The translations under genes and the position numbers were made by a program. Positions 50,277 to 59,055 of a stretch of DNA of 64,000 nucleotides are shown in pieces (position 1 is the stretch's first letter; each line of letters starts with the position of its first letter). The stretch is from NCBI GenBank assembly GCA_044379485.1, contig JBIPOE010000014.1, forward strand, positions 1-64,000, in the 5' to 3' direction. Origin of the DNA: CAMDMI01 sp044379485. Lineage in GTDB: Bacteria; Bacteroidota; Bacteroidia; Cytophagales; Flexibacteraceae. Under the pieces are notes generated by a model. That model was not told where the DNA came from and ran no database searches. It was given only the letters and a program-made list of their open reading frames with translations.

Positions 50277-50451
50277 AAACCTCGAAAAGGTGAAATTACT
50301 ATTGAAAATTCCAATAAATCGAAGTAAACCTCGGAGATTTGTCATTTTTATAAATAGTTCCCACCAATCGTAGCAAACCTCAAAGAGGTGACATTTTTAT
50401 ATAATCAATTCTCACAATCCGTAAGAAACCTCGAAGAGGTGACATTTTTAT
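50277..50451. repeat. Four-copy 49-51-bp intergenic tandem array with palindromic core
   Basis: The motif AAACCTCGAAGAGGTGACAT (consensus), followed by a short T run, recurs at 50277, 50326, 50375 and 50426, with periods of 49, 49 and 51 bp. Its core ACCTC-GAA-GAGGT is a small inverted repeat; copies 3 and 4 are closest to each other. The spacers also share bases (CCAATAAATCGAAGT, CCACCAATCGTAGC, CTCACAATCCGTAAG), so it is a true tandem repeat. The region 50147-50541 holds no gene. The last copy ends 90 bp before the flavoprotein start. Confidence 0.8.
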
Positions 50452-50541
50452 TCACCCCAACAAAAATCAGTTTTTCACCTAATCAATATCCTGTATCAGC
50501 CTGAGCAGCCGGGTAATTTTGGGCTTCAATTCAGATGAACC

Positions 50542-52056
50542 ATGAAAAGAACCCCTATTGTAAATATTATTGGCGGAGGTATTAGCGGCCTTTCGGCTGG
50601 CATTTATGCCCGGATGAATGGATTTGAAACCCATATTTTTGAGAAAAACAGCCATCCAGGGGGCGTATGCCAAAGCTGGAACCGAAATGGATATAATGTA
50701 AATGGTTCTATTCACTGGTTGATGGGCTCGGGTCCTGGCACCGATTACTATTGGATGTGGCGGGAATTGGGCATCATTGAAAACACCGCTATTTACCACC
50801 ACAGCAGTTTTTCCGACTATGAAACCGAAGATGGAAAAGTGCTGCACATCTATACGGACATTTTTAAACTTAGAAATGAACTGCTTTCCTGGTCGCCTGA
50901 AGACAAGGAAGTCATTGAGGATTTGTTCGAAAGCCTTTCCGATCTAGCTAACCATCCCATGCCTTTTCCGCAAATTGGCCTTTGGAACAAAACCCGCTCA
51001 GCCATAAAAACGGTGTTCACCGATTTCCCATTAATCGTTTCCATGGTGAAATGGCAAAGGGTAACCTTGGGTGAATTCGCCTCCCGATTCAAAAATCCAC
51101 ACCTCAAAAAAGCCTTTGCCCAGCTTTGGCATCCGGAAATGAGTATGGTTTTTATCCTTATGCAGCTTGCTTTTGCACACATGGGTTCGGCAGGTTATCC
51201 CTTGGGTGGATCTTCTACATTTATCAAACGTCTCAAAAAGCGTTTTGAAGACCTGAGTGGCCACTTTCATCCAAATGCAGCGGTACAGAAAATAGAAATT
51301 GTAGATGGAAATGCCAAAGCCATTGTCCTGGAAAATGGCATAGCGGTGGAAGGTGATTATTTTATTTCTGCGGGTGATGGACACAAAGCCATTTTTGAAT
51401 TGCTTGGAAAAGAATGGGCAGACGAAAGCCACACCAAGGCATTTGAAAACTTGCAGACATTCCCCGGACTGCTTTATTTTTCAGCGGGCGTTTCTTATGA
51501 TTTTCAAGACCTTGGCTCCAGCATTTCCGGTTTGAATTTGGCACTGAAGCAACCTGTAGATTTGGGAAATGCGATTTTGGAAAGGAACACCTTCCAGATT
51601 TACAATTTCGACCCAACCCTGGCAGGCCCCGGAAAAACCTTGATTACATCCTTAATCGCCACAGATTACCAATATTGGAAAACCATCCATGAAAAGGGGA
51701 TTGAATATTACTGGGCAGAAAGAAAGCGCATAGCCGATTCCCTCATTTCCAATCTTGAAATTCGCTTTCAAGGCATTAGAAACCATGTTGATTTTTGCGA
51801 TGTGGCCACGCCCATTACCTACGAAAACGAAACCGGAAACTACCGGGGAAGTTATGAAGGTTGGCTGCCCACACCAACCAGTCTTTTGACCCAGATTCCC
51901 CAAAAGTTTTCCAAACTATCCAATGTCTTTTTATCCGGACATTGGGTAAGCGCCGGCGGTGGTATGCCTCCTGCAGCCTTTACCGGACGCAATGCGGTGG
52001 GTTTTATTTGTGAAGCTGAGGATGTTGATTTTGAATCATTTACGGCGAAAATGTAA
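50542..52056 (+). CDS. Carotenoid desaturase/isomerase-like FAD-dependent oxidoreductase
   Basis: A 504-residue flavoprotein. The N-terminal FAD motif is IIGGGISGLSAGIYARMNG with the acidic strand end FEKNSHPGGVCQSW; the C-terminal FAD motif is FLSGHWVSAGGGMPPAAFTG. These match the phytoene desaturase/carotene isomerase (CrtI/CrtISO) superfamily, which also includes retinol saturase. No other carotenoid genes are nearby, so the substrate is inferred only from the family. By eye the gene is richer in GC than its neighbours. It is preceded by the tandem array at 50277-50451 and is convergent with a GH16 gene. Confidence 0.82.
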   Translation: MKRTPIVNIIGGGISGLSAGIYARMNGFETHIFEKNSHPGGVCQSWNRNGYNVNGSIHWLMGSGPGTDYYWMWRELGIIENTAIYHHSSFSDYETEDGKVLHIYTDIFKLRNELLSWSPEDKEVIEDLFESLSDLANHPMPFPQIGLWNKTRSAIKTVFTDFPLIVSMVKWQRVTLGEFASRFKNPHLKKAFAQLWHPEMSMVFILMQLAFAHMGSAGYPLGGSSTFIKRLKKRFEDLSGHFHPNAAVQKIEIVDGNAKAIVLENGIAVEGDYFISAGDGHKAIFELLGKEWADESHTKAFENLQTFPGLLYFSAGVSYDFQDLGSSISGLNLALKQPVDLGNAILERNTFQIYNFDPTLAGPGKTLITSLIATDYQYWKTIHEKGIEYYWAERKRIADSLISNLEIRFQGIRNHVDFCDVATPITYENETGNYRGSYEGWLPTPTSLLTQIPQKFSKLSNVFLSGHWVSAGGGMPPAAFTGRNAVGFICEAEDVDFESFTAKM

Positions 52057-52082
52057 AAGGGAAAATCAAAAAATTTTGAATT

Positions 52083-53714
52083 CTACATCTTAGCCATTTT
52101 AACATGATAAAGCTTACCACCAGCTTCAAAAGAAACCAGATACAAACCAGAAGCAAGGGCACTTAAGTCATTCAGAACAATACGGTTATCCTCTATCGCT
52201 TGTTTTTGAGTTTTTACCAATTGGCCACCAATGGTCCTGATTTGAATTGCAACATTTTGGTTCACAGGTTCTGGAAGATCGATGTATAAAATATTGTCAG
52301 TCGGGTTAGGGAAACCAATCGGTACCTTGGATTGAATTGGTACTTGGTTTGCTGTTGTTCCTTCTTGATAAACCCTCACATAATCCACCTCCATAGTTGC
52401 CTGATTGAATGCTGGTGTTACTACGCCTGGAAGAATGGCAACGTTCATCAGGATGTATTGCTCAGCATTAAAAGGCCATGTGTCTGCATTTTTCAAAATC
52501 GGATTGTAGGTATAGTGCACAAGGCCATCCACACTAAAAACCATTTTTTGCGGACTCCAGTTTAACACATAGGTATGAAAACCAGTGGTAGCATTGGCTA
52601 TTGTTTGTCCTCCTTTGTTTTCTGTATTGCCGAAACTGGAAGGGGTATGTATGGCACTTTGAACAAAATTAAGATTGTCGCCCCAGTGTTCAATAATGTC
52701 TATTTCTCCACAGGCAGGCCAAACCAAAGAGCCAAACCCTTGCAAAGTCCACCATGCGCCTGCTTCATCAATGTTTTTTCCCAACATCCATAAAGCGGGT
52801 AATGTGCCAATCCCTGCAGCCATTTTTGCCCGGATTTCAACTTTGCCGTACGTAAAGGCAAATTTTGAGTTAAGTCTTGCGGAGGTATAATTTTTGGTTT
52901 GTCCGTTGGCAGTGTAGGCTTCTTTTTTGGCCACAATCTTAAGTGATCCGTTGCTTACAAAAGAATTTACCGGTCTATTGGTGTAGTGCATAGGTTCGCC
53001 AGCAAACCAGCCTGGCATTTGGCTCTGTTGGTGCCAGTTCACAGTATTTACATTTCCATCGGTATTAAACTCATCGCTCCACACCAGCTGGTCATATACA
53101 GGTTCGGAAGGAGCCGTTCCTTCGTAAATAAAATCGTCTATAAAGGCCAGCACCTGGTCCGTGTTGTTTTCTCCATTCACCTGAATCAAAACCCTGTTGA
53201 AATCTCCTCTTAATGTTGGATTGGGAGAATTTGGATCCTGATTAAAAAAAGCATCCGTCAAAAAATTAAAACTAAGGGTTTGCCATTGATTAAGCTGAAT
53301 AGGTTTTAAAATGGTTGACTGTGTAGTCCATGGTTCAGACAAAGTACCATTCTGCAGTTTTAAAGCAATGGTGTTTGCCTGTGTTCCAGTTATTCCTGAA
53401 GACGGAACATATATTTTGAAGCTAAAAGTATGATTAACCGACAAGTTAAAATTGCTTGAGGCATTAAACCCAATATTGGCATACTGTCCTCCTGTATCTT
53501 TATATTTTAAAACTTTTGCTGAGGTATTGATTCCCTGTGAAAAAGGATTGGGCTCACTTGTATTTATTTCGCAATTATCTGGAAACCATGTAGATATTGT
53601 TCCATTTCCTTCAAAATCATCCTGCAATATTTGGGATTGCCCATTGTTAACTAACAGCCAGCTTAGAAAAATAAGAAATAAGAATCTAGGAAAAAAATGA
53701 TTGGGTTTATTCAT
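52083..53714 (-). CDS. T9SS-secreted GH16 glucanase (laminarinase-like)
   Basis: A 543-residue protein with a signal peptide (FLFLIFLSWLLVNNGQSQ), a carbohydrate-binding-like jelly-roll (~28-200, ILQDDFEGNGTISTWF to VLAFIDDFIYEG), a GH16 domain (~205-455) and a C-terminal type A T9SS sorting domain (PIGFPNPTDNILYIDL, GLYLVSFEAG). The catalytic motif EIDIIEHWGDN has nucleophile E337 and acid/base E342; LVWSDEFN opens the catalytic domain. It should cleave beta-1,3- or mixed-linkage glucans outside the cell. It stands alone, convergent with the flavoprotein gene, and has no SusCD partners nearby. Confidence 0.9.
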   Translation of the reverse strand: MNKPNHFFPRFLFLIFLSWLLVNNGQSQILQDDFEGNGTISTWFPDNCEINTSEPNPFSQGINTSAKVLKYKDTGGQYANIGFNASSNFNLSVNHTFSFKIYVPSSGITGTQANTIALKLQNGTLSEPWTTQSTILKPIQLNQWQTLSFNFLTDAFFNQDPNSPNPTLRGDFNRVLIQVNGENNTDQVLAFIDDFIYEGTAPSEPVYDQLVWSDEFNTDGNVNTVNWHQQSQMPGWFAGEPMHYTNRPVNSFVSNGSLKIVAKKEAYTANGQTKNYTSARLNSKFAFTYGKVEIRAKMAAGIGTLPALWMLGKNIDEAGAWWTLQGFGSLVWPACGEIDIIEHWGDNLNFVQSAIHTPSSFGNTENKGGQTIANATTGFHTYVLNWSPQKMVFSVDGLVHYTYNPILKNADTWPFNAEQYILMNVAILPGVVTPAFNQATMEVDYVRVYQEGTTANQVPIQSKVPIGFPNPTDNILYIDLPEPVNQNVAIQIRTIGGQLVKTQKQAIEDNRIVLNDLSALASGLYLVSFEAGGKLYHVKMAKM

Positions 53715-53845
53715 TTGATTTAAATATTTAAGTAAAAGAGCTTAACATACTCATATACTAATCTTTAAATTGGAAAACGACCTTGATTAGAGATATAAAT
53801 ACGAAATATTTTTAACCAGAAACATAGGTATAATCTTTAGTCCTA

Positions 53846-54538
53846 TCAGTTTCCTACCACCCTCACACTCCCTCTAAAAGGCACATTTTTAACATTTCCA
53901 GTCAAAATATAAATCCCATTCTTTAAGGTGGAGGCATTGGCAATCGTTTCATGTCCATCCAATTTAAAATCCAAATTCATGTTTTGACCTACCATATTCC
54001 AGACCTTGATGTTTTCTGCATTTTCCTTTATTCGTATTGATTGGCTTTCTGAATCAAAGGTTGGAGAAACAATTTTTGGTAAATCTCCAGAAATCACTTC
54101 GCTCTTTGAATTTACGCCATAGTTGATTCTTAACTGAATACAATTTCTATTTGCTGGATTAAAAGCATCCACAAAGCAATAGCGAATAGTAGATGTTCCA
54201 TTGATTCCATTTGGATCTAACACCGAACTAAAGGAGTTATTTTCCTCTTGAGGAGCAAGAACGATGGTGTCATAACTTTCACTTGCTGAAGGAGGATGAT
54301 GAAGTAAATCCCAATTAAAGAAGCACCGATGTCCAGGCTGAACAGATATTTCCTCTTTTGTAACAATCGTATGAACTGTTGTATTTGAAATATTTTTAAC
54401 AATGGCACTTGTCTGAATATATTGAAATAGATCAGGTTCAAATACAACCGAATCTTCACAGGATATCTCAAAAGTTTGGGCCTTAAGATTTTGAATAGCA
54501 AAGCCAAAAAACAAAAGAATAAACGGAAAGAATTTCAT
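53846..54538 (-). CDS. Secreted protein with T9SS-type C-terminus, function unknown
   Basis: A 230-residue protein with signal peptide (FFPFILLFFGFAIQNLKAQ). The central domain (~20-150) is an Ig-like sandwich with AIVKNISNTTVHTIVTKEE, NWDLLHHPP and NGTSTIRYCFVDAFNPANR. The C-terminus (about 160-230, IRIKENAENIKVWNMVGQNM, STLKNGIYILTGNVKN) has the shape of a type A T9SS sorting domain, although the usual FPNP motif is absent. It probably ends up at the cell surface. No partner gene is adjacent. Confidence 0.7.
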   Translation of the reverse strand: MKFFPFILLFFGFAIQNLKAQTFEISCEDSVVFEPDLFQYIQTSAIVKNISNTTVHTIVTKEEISVQPGHRCFFNWDLLHHPPSASESYDTIVLAPQEENNSFSSVLDPNGINGTSTIRYCFVDAFNPANRNCIQLRINYGVNSKSEVISGDLPKIVSPTFDSESQSIRIKENAENIKVWNMVGQNMNLDFKLDGHETIANASTLKNGIYILTGNVKNVPFRGSVRVVGN

Positions 54539-54710
54539 AGCAAAGAAATATCAAAAACAAGAGTAATCAATTAGCATTAAAACCACAGATCTTATTCATA
54601 CTTTTTGGCTCAAAACCTGCGAGAAGTTGTTTTGGATTCAATCAATAGATCTTTATTTTTCAAATTTTATTCATATAAACTTCTTAAAACCAGGATTTTG
54701 ATTCAAAATA

Positions 54711-56285
54711 TCATTTTCCCACAACCACCTTTTGGGTTTGCCGTATTTTCCCTTTTGTAAACTCCAGAAAATAAACACCAGCTGCCAAATCTGAAACCTG
54801 CAACTCCCGGGTGTGGTAACCAGGCAAATGGTAACTGTCTGGCTCAATGGTCTTTTTCAGTTTTCCTTCCAAAGAAAACAAACGAATACCCACTTCACCC
54901 GATGTAGCCAATGTATAACCAAAGCGAATCGACTCATTTGCTGGAACTGGGGCTACAGGATACAATTTATCACTTACCTGCTCAAAAACCGGATTCCGAA
55001 CACCCGTTACAGGATCTTCCAACACAATATTCTCATCACCAGCCTGATAGGGTAAAAATGAAATGGGTAAATAATACATTTCATCTCCTGTTCCCTCTCC
55101 CCAGGTAATGTTGATCGGTGGATTGTGTGGATTGTTCACATTGCCAGTGGTGTTGTCATAACCAGCAAAAGCATGAATCACAGAACCAGCCGGCAATTTT
55201 ATAAGCTGCTTAAACTGAAAGGCACCTTGCCAGTTAAAATCCCAGGATGGAATATGAATCAATTTAACGGTATCGCCCCCTGGCTTCACCGCATAAACCT
55301 TCCAATGTGTGCCCAACTTGTGACAATGTGGGGCAACTGACAAAAGACTAACATCTATAGGCACAGTGTATCTGCCATGAAACTCTTTTTTTGTATTGGC
55401 AAAAATATAAAACGGACCATTTACCAATACATTGGGCAATGGCAACATAATAAACGATTGTAAGTATCTGATGCTGTTTGAATTATCGAAAAATATATTA
55501 ATAGAGGATGAATCCGCCTCATCCGTAGAGGTCGGTGCAAAATGCATTTGCACCTTCAGGTCTCCTCCCGCATGCAACTTTTGTGTAATCCCATTGCTGT
55601 AAATCACAGGAAAAGCACCAGGCACATACCCGGGAAGTTGTTGTTGACTAAGGTTTGTATTATTTGATCCTCCACCAGAATAACCATATTCTGGTGTCAA
55701 TGCATCCTCTGCTGCGGCTGCACCTGTTGTGTCTTCCCAAACCAAAGCATGGTGAACCACCTTTTTATTGCCTGGCCTAAACTCCATAGACCTTATTTTT
55801 TTATCTGTTGTCAAACCAGTTGGCAATACAAAATATCGGTATTCGTCTGTATTGGTTCCAACATGTACATATTTTTTTGCAAAAGAAACTACCAAATCCG
55901 GCACACCAACCTGAGATCCGCTCGGAAAAACAGGTAAAGCAGGCTCCAAAGCAGGATTTCCCTGAGGCATTCCTGCATTTACCCAATCTGTAATCTGTTG
56001 CTTTTGGGTAGCACTCAAATAGTTTTCCTTTTGGTAGCTTCTATATTGAGGATCGGGCTTCCATGGCGGCATATAGTTTATGCTAGTCACGTATTTAATC
56101 ATATCGCCTCGTCCGCTCACCTCCTGGTAGTTGGTCAGAGGAAAAGGCGCAATCTCCCCTTGCCTATGGCATGAGGTACAATGCTTGTACACAATTGGCG
56201 CTATGTGCTCCGAAAAGGTTAGGGTCTGAGCCCTGGAAATCAAAGCGATAAGAAAAAAACAACAGGTAAAAATTCTACTTTTCAT
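54711..56285 (-). CDS. Cytochrome c fused to PHM-like dicopper monooxygenase domain, T9SS-secreted
   Basis: A 524-residue protein from ATG 56283-56285 (an earlier start at 56318 would overlap the upstream gene). Signal peptide to ~20; a heme-binding CTSCH (C36, C39, H40) with YMPPWKPD downstream as likely Met ligand; then a peptidylglycine monooxygenase-like region in which all six copper ligands can be placed: H178, H179 (VVHHALVWED), H248 (KVQMHFAP), H320, H322 (APHCHKLG) and M403 (GDEMYYLP), with spacings like those of mammalian PHM. The last ~80 residues are a type A T9SS domain (VAPVPANESIRFGY, AGVYFLEFTKGK). It likely oxidises an unknown substrate outside the cell, with electrons through the heme. 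A thioredoxin-like gene lies just upstream. Confidence 0.85.
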   Translation of the reverse strand: MKSRIFTCCFFLIALISRAQTLTFSEHIAPIVYKHCTSCHRQGEIAPFPLTNYQEVSGRGDMIKYVTSINYMPPWKPDPQYRSYQKENYLSATQKQQITDWVNAGMPQGNPALEPALPVFPSGSQVGVPDLVVSFAKKYVHVGTNTDEYRYFVLPTGLTTDKKIRSMEFRPGNKKVVHHALVWEDTTGAAAAEDALTPEYGYSGGGSNNTNLSQQQLPGYVPGAFPVIYSNGITQKLHAGGDLKVQMHFAPTSTDEADSSSINIFFDNSNSIRYLQSFIMLPLPNVLVNGPFYIFANTKKEFHGRYTVPIDVSLLSVAPHCHKLGTHWKVYAVKPGGDTVKLIHIPSWDFNWQGAFQFKQLIKLPAGSVIHAFAGYDNTTGNVNNPHNPPINITWGEGTGDEMYYLPISFLPYQAGDENIVLEDPVTGVRNPVFEQVSDKLYPVAPVPANESIRFGYTLATSGEVGIRLFSLEGKLKKTIEPDSYHLPGYHTRELQVSDLAAGVYFLEFTKGKIRQTQKVVVGK

Positions 56286-56286
56286 A

Positions 56287-56805
56287 TTACTTTTTTTGTC
56301 TTTGAATGAAACAGCCAACCGGCTCTGTATTAACTATTAAGTCTCTCCTACCCGCTTCCCAATGCAATATAGCAGCTCGTAAATAATATTCAGTCACTAC
56401 AGTTCTACGTTTTCCTACAGAGGCAAAAGAATTATCCACTTTTCCCCGATACACAATGCTTGCTTTTTCATTGTCCCAAACCACAACTTCCGGTGTTACA
56501 GCAGTTTTAAACCTATTGCTTAAAGCAAAAGCCGAATCAGTTTGCATGTCAAAATCAAGCCCATATTTTTTAGAAAATGCCTTTCTGCTGGCTGCATTTG
56601 AATATACCTGATCAGGAAAAACTCCAACAAACCGGATTTTATCTGATGCATATTCTTTACTAAGTTTCCTAAGTTCAAGGCTCACACTTTGGCAAATGGG
56701 ACAAGTTTCTGCAAGAAAAAGATAAACCGTCAGGCTTTTGGAAAACGCAGCATTTCCAGGCAGCAATCCCAAAAACAAGAAAAAATATTTCACTTGCATT
56801 TTCAT
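56287..56805 (-). CDS. Exported thioredoxin-like protein with CPIC motif
   Basis: A 172-residue protein from ATG 56803-56805 (the frame stays open to 56874, but MKMQVKYFFLFLGLLPGNAA is the natural signal start). After the signal peptide comes a thioredoxin/redoxin fold: VYLFLAETCPICQS with C35 and C38, then FVGVFPDQVYSN, YGLDFDMQTD and AVTPEVVVWD with the cis-Pro (VTPE). It should be a periplasmic or surface disulfide or peroxiredoxin-type protein. Its stop is 1 bp from the start of the cytochrome/dicopper monooxygenase gene, so the two are cotranscribed and probably work together, for example in metal-ligand reduction or electron supply. Confidence 0.8.
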   Translation of the reverse strand: MKMQVKYFFLFLGLLPGNAAFSKSLTVYLFLAETCPICQSVSLELRKLSKEYASDKIRFVGVFPDQVYSNAASRKAFSKKYGLDFDMQTDSAFALSNRFKTAVTPEVVVWDNEKASIVYRGKVDNSFASVGKRRTVVTEYYLRAAILHWEAGRRDLIVNTEPVGCFIQRQKK

Positions 56806-57318
56806 CTTCAACGCAATATGAGAAAAAAAAGAATTCCTATCCCTATTCAGGCCAAAACAGAGTTTAAATATCAACAGAAAAGAAACTGCAAAATAATTTG
56901 GGCAGCGGCCAGGCTATTTACTCCAAGTCCTCCTTCGGTCGTACCTCCCTCAGTCCGGGCTTTCCGTTTCTATCCTTGCTGCTCAGTCTGTTACAAAAAC
57001 TGTTGAATCTTTCAAAAGTTTATCTGCCCCCTTGGGGACAAACTATAGGTAGAATATTGAACAAAAACGATTGTGAAGTGCCATTAGGTACGAAATATTG
57101 TATATATAATACTAATTTTTAAAGCAATAGCAATTCTCATAGAATACCCGTTTAACTGATATCTTTTCAACCAATAATTTGGCCAAAAAATAACCACAAA
57201 CAATTTACATTTTCACACTTCCAGAAAGTTAGAAGACTTTCTGGAAGTGGCCATCATTCACAAATTTCGCGGTAAAAACTAAAGTTGTTTGCTTTCCTAA
57301 ACAAACCTACCTTCTGTT
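56806..57318. other. Intergenic region with a GC-rich conserved-looking element and a hairpin
   Basis: No gene is supportable. Positions ~56925-57000 are much richer in GC than the surroundings; read on the minus strand they include GATAGAAACGGAAAGCCCGG and GGTACGACCGAAGGAGGACT, a phrase style I associate with intergenic repeats in Bacteroidota genomes (recollection, not a search). A strong hairpin lies at 57216-57249. The remainder is AT-rich. Confidence 0.4.
57216..57249 (-). terminator. Strong hairpin downstream of the M3 peptidase gene
   Basis: CACTTCCAGAAAGT (57216-57229) and ACTTTCTGGAAGTG (57236-57249) form a perfect 14-bp stem with loop TAGAAG. It lies 70 bp after the M3 peptidase stop on the minus strand. 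A U tract is not obvious on either side, so it may be an atypical terminator, an mRNA 3'-end stabiliser or an operator. Confidence 0.5.
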
Positions 57319-59052
57319 TTACAAAGCCTCCATTTCCCCCCAAACAAATTCCATCAGCTCGTTGATATAGGCCTCCGAAAAATCGAACTTCACCCCTGCC
57401 GTTTCATACACTTCTTTTATACCGGCCGTGTGGCCAAGCGACAATGCGTCCAGATATTGACCCAATGCCTTTTCAGGATTTTGCTTAAAATTTCGCCAAA
57501 CAGAAATGGCTCCAAGTTGCGCCATTCCATATTCAATATAATAAAACGGCACTTCAAAAAGGTGCAGTTGCTTTTGCCATGCTATTGTTTTAAAATGCTC
57601 ATAACCTGTATAATCCACCAGGCCTGAAGAAAATCTTCCTGAAATTTCCAACCAGGCCTTTGATCTTTCTTCAACGCTATGTTCCGGATGCTCATAAATA
57701 CAATGCTGAAAAGCATCAATCGTGGCCACCCATGGCAAAGTATCAATCACCTGAGCCAAATGATCCCTTTTTGCCCGCTTTAAATCTTCCGCATTTTCAA
57801 AATAAACATCCCAATGATCCATGGTCATCAATTCCATGCTCATACTTGCCAACTCCGCCACTTCAGACGAAGTATGTTTGAAAAAACTCAAAGGTAAAAA
57901 CCGTGTCACAATGCTGTGAACCGCATGTCCACCCTCATGCATCAAGGTTACCATATCCCGAAGGCTACCGCTTGCATTCATAAAAATGAACGGAAAACCA
58001 GATTGATCCAAAGGATAGTTATACCCGCCTGGTGCTTTTCCCTTTCTCGATTCCAAATCAAAATGCCCTTTTTCCTCCATGGCTTTCAGGCAATTACCCA
58101 AAAACGGATCCAGCTTAGAAAATACTTTTTTGCCTCTGTCCAATAAATCCTGACCACCATCAAAAGCCTTCAAAGGTGCATTTCCATTTTCTTCAACAGA
58201 AAGATCAAAAGGTTTTAAAGCCTCTAAACCAAGGCTTTGCTTTCTCTTTTCAGCTAGCTTTTGCACCAATGGAACCACGGCAGTTTCAACTGCTTTGTGA
58301 AAAACTTTACAATCGTCTGGTGTGTAGTCAAATCGACCCATCGCCTTAAACATATAATCTCTGAAATTGGCAAAATCTGCATTTTCAGAAACTGAATGTC
58401 TAAGTTTTACGAGATCAGAAAAAATTTCCTGCAACTTGTTTGCATCTGCCAATCTACGGTTTTGAATTTTCTCATAAACCTCTTTTCGCTCCTCTCTGTC
58501 AGTCGATTGCAAAATCACACCTGCCTTTGGCATGGTAATCTCCTCCCCTTTCCATTCAATGGTCAAAGCACCTGAAATGGCTGCATATTCCTGAGCTTTA
58601 TTTTGAATTTCAGTTTGAAGAGGAATGTTTTCTTCTCTGAAAATTTCCAGATCCTTCTTTACATTTTTTCGTAGAATTTCCGCCCCTTTAAATTCTAGTA
58701 AATCAAAATCAGGCGATTGGTTTACTTTTACATCCAAATCATTTTGGAACTTAGCTACATGTGGTTCAATTTCTTCAATAAAGTATGTATAACTTTTAAC
58801 AGCCTCTTCATCAGCAGTATTACAAGTCATTTTGATATACCTCCAGGCAAGATCTTCTTCAAGCAATGCATTCAGATCCGATCTATCTAAAAGCCATTGC
58901 CAAATGGCTTCTTTTCCCTTCACCTCCCGGTTTAAAAGTTGTTCAAAAAAAGGCAAAACATCCGCCCATTCCCGTACTTTAAAATCCGAAGATATAAATT
59001 TACTTTGTATAGGTGAATCGCTTATAAACTTTTGATATGCAGTACTCAACAT
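57319..59052 (-). CDS. pepF: M3 family oligoendopeptidase (PepF-like)
   Basis: A 577-residue cytoplasmic metallopeptidase with no signal peptide. The zinc site is LMHEGGHAVH (H372, E373, H376) with the third ligand probably E400 in SSEVAELASM. Substrate-site segments FFKHTSSEVAE and YYIEYGMAQLGAISVW are typical of the oligoendopeptidase F branch. It cleaves short peptides, for example cleaved signal peptides or imported oligopeptides. Length is typical. It starts 3 bp after nuoL and is the last gene of a six-gene minus-strand block, followed by the hairpin at 57216-57249. Confidence 0.9.
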   Translation of the reverse strand: MLSTAYQKFISDSPIQSKFISSDFKVREWADVLPFFEQLLNREVKGKEAIWQWLLDRSDLNALLEEDLAWRYIKMTCNTADEEAVKSYTYFIEEIEPHVAKFQNDLDVKVNQSPDFDLLEFKGAEILRKNVKKDLEIFREENIPLQTEIQNKAQEYAAISGALTIEWKGEEITMPKAGVILQSTDREERKEVYEKIQNRRLADANKLQEIFSDLVKLRHSVSENADFANFRDYMFKAMGRFDYTPDDCKVFHKAVETAVVPLVQKLAEKRKQSLGLEALKPFDLSVEENGNAPLKAFDGGQDLLDRGKKVFSKLDPFLGNCLKAMEEKGHFDLESRKGKAPGGYNYPLDQSGFPFIFMNASGSLRDMVTLMHEGGHAVHSIVTRFLPLSFFKHTSSEVAELASMSMELMTMDHWDVYFENAEDLKRAKRDHLAQVIDTLPWVATIDAFQHCIYEHPEHSVEERSKAWLEISGRFSSGLVDYTGYEHFKTIAWQKQLHLFEVPFYYIEYGMAQLGAISVWRNFKQNPEKALGQYLDALSLGHTAGIKEVYETAGVKFDFSEAYINELMEFVWGEMEAL

Positions 59053-59055
59053 GAG

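Noticed and set aside
50277..50451. CRISPR array
   Set aside because: Repeats are imperfect, spacers are similar to each other, only four units occur and no cas genes are nearby; it is a tandem repeat.
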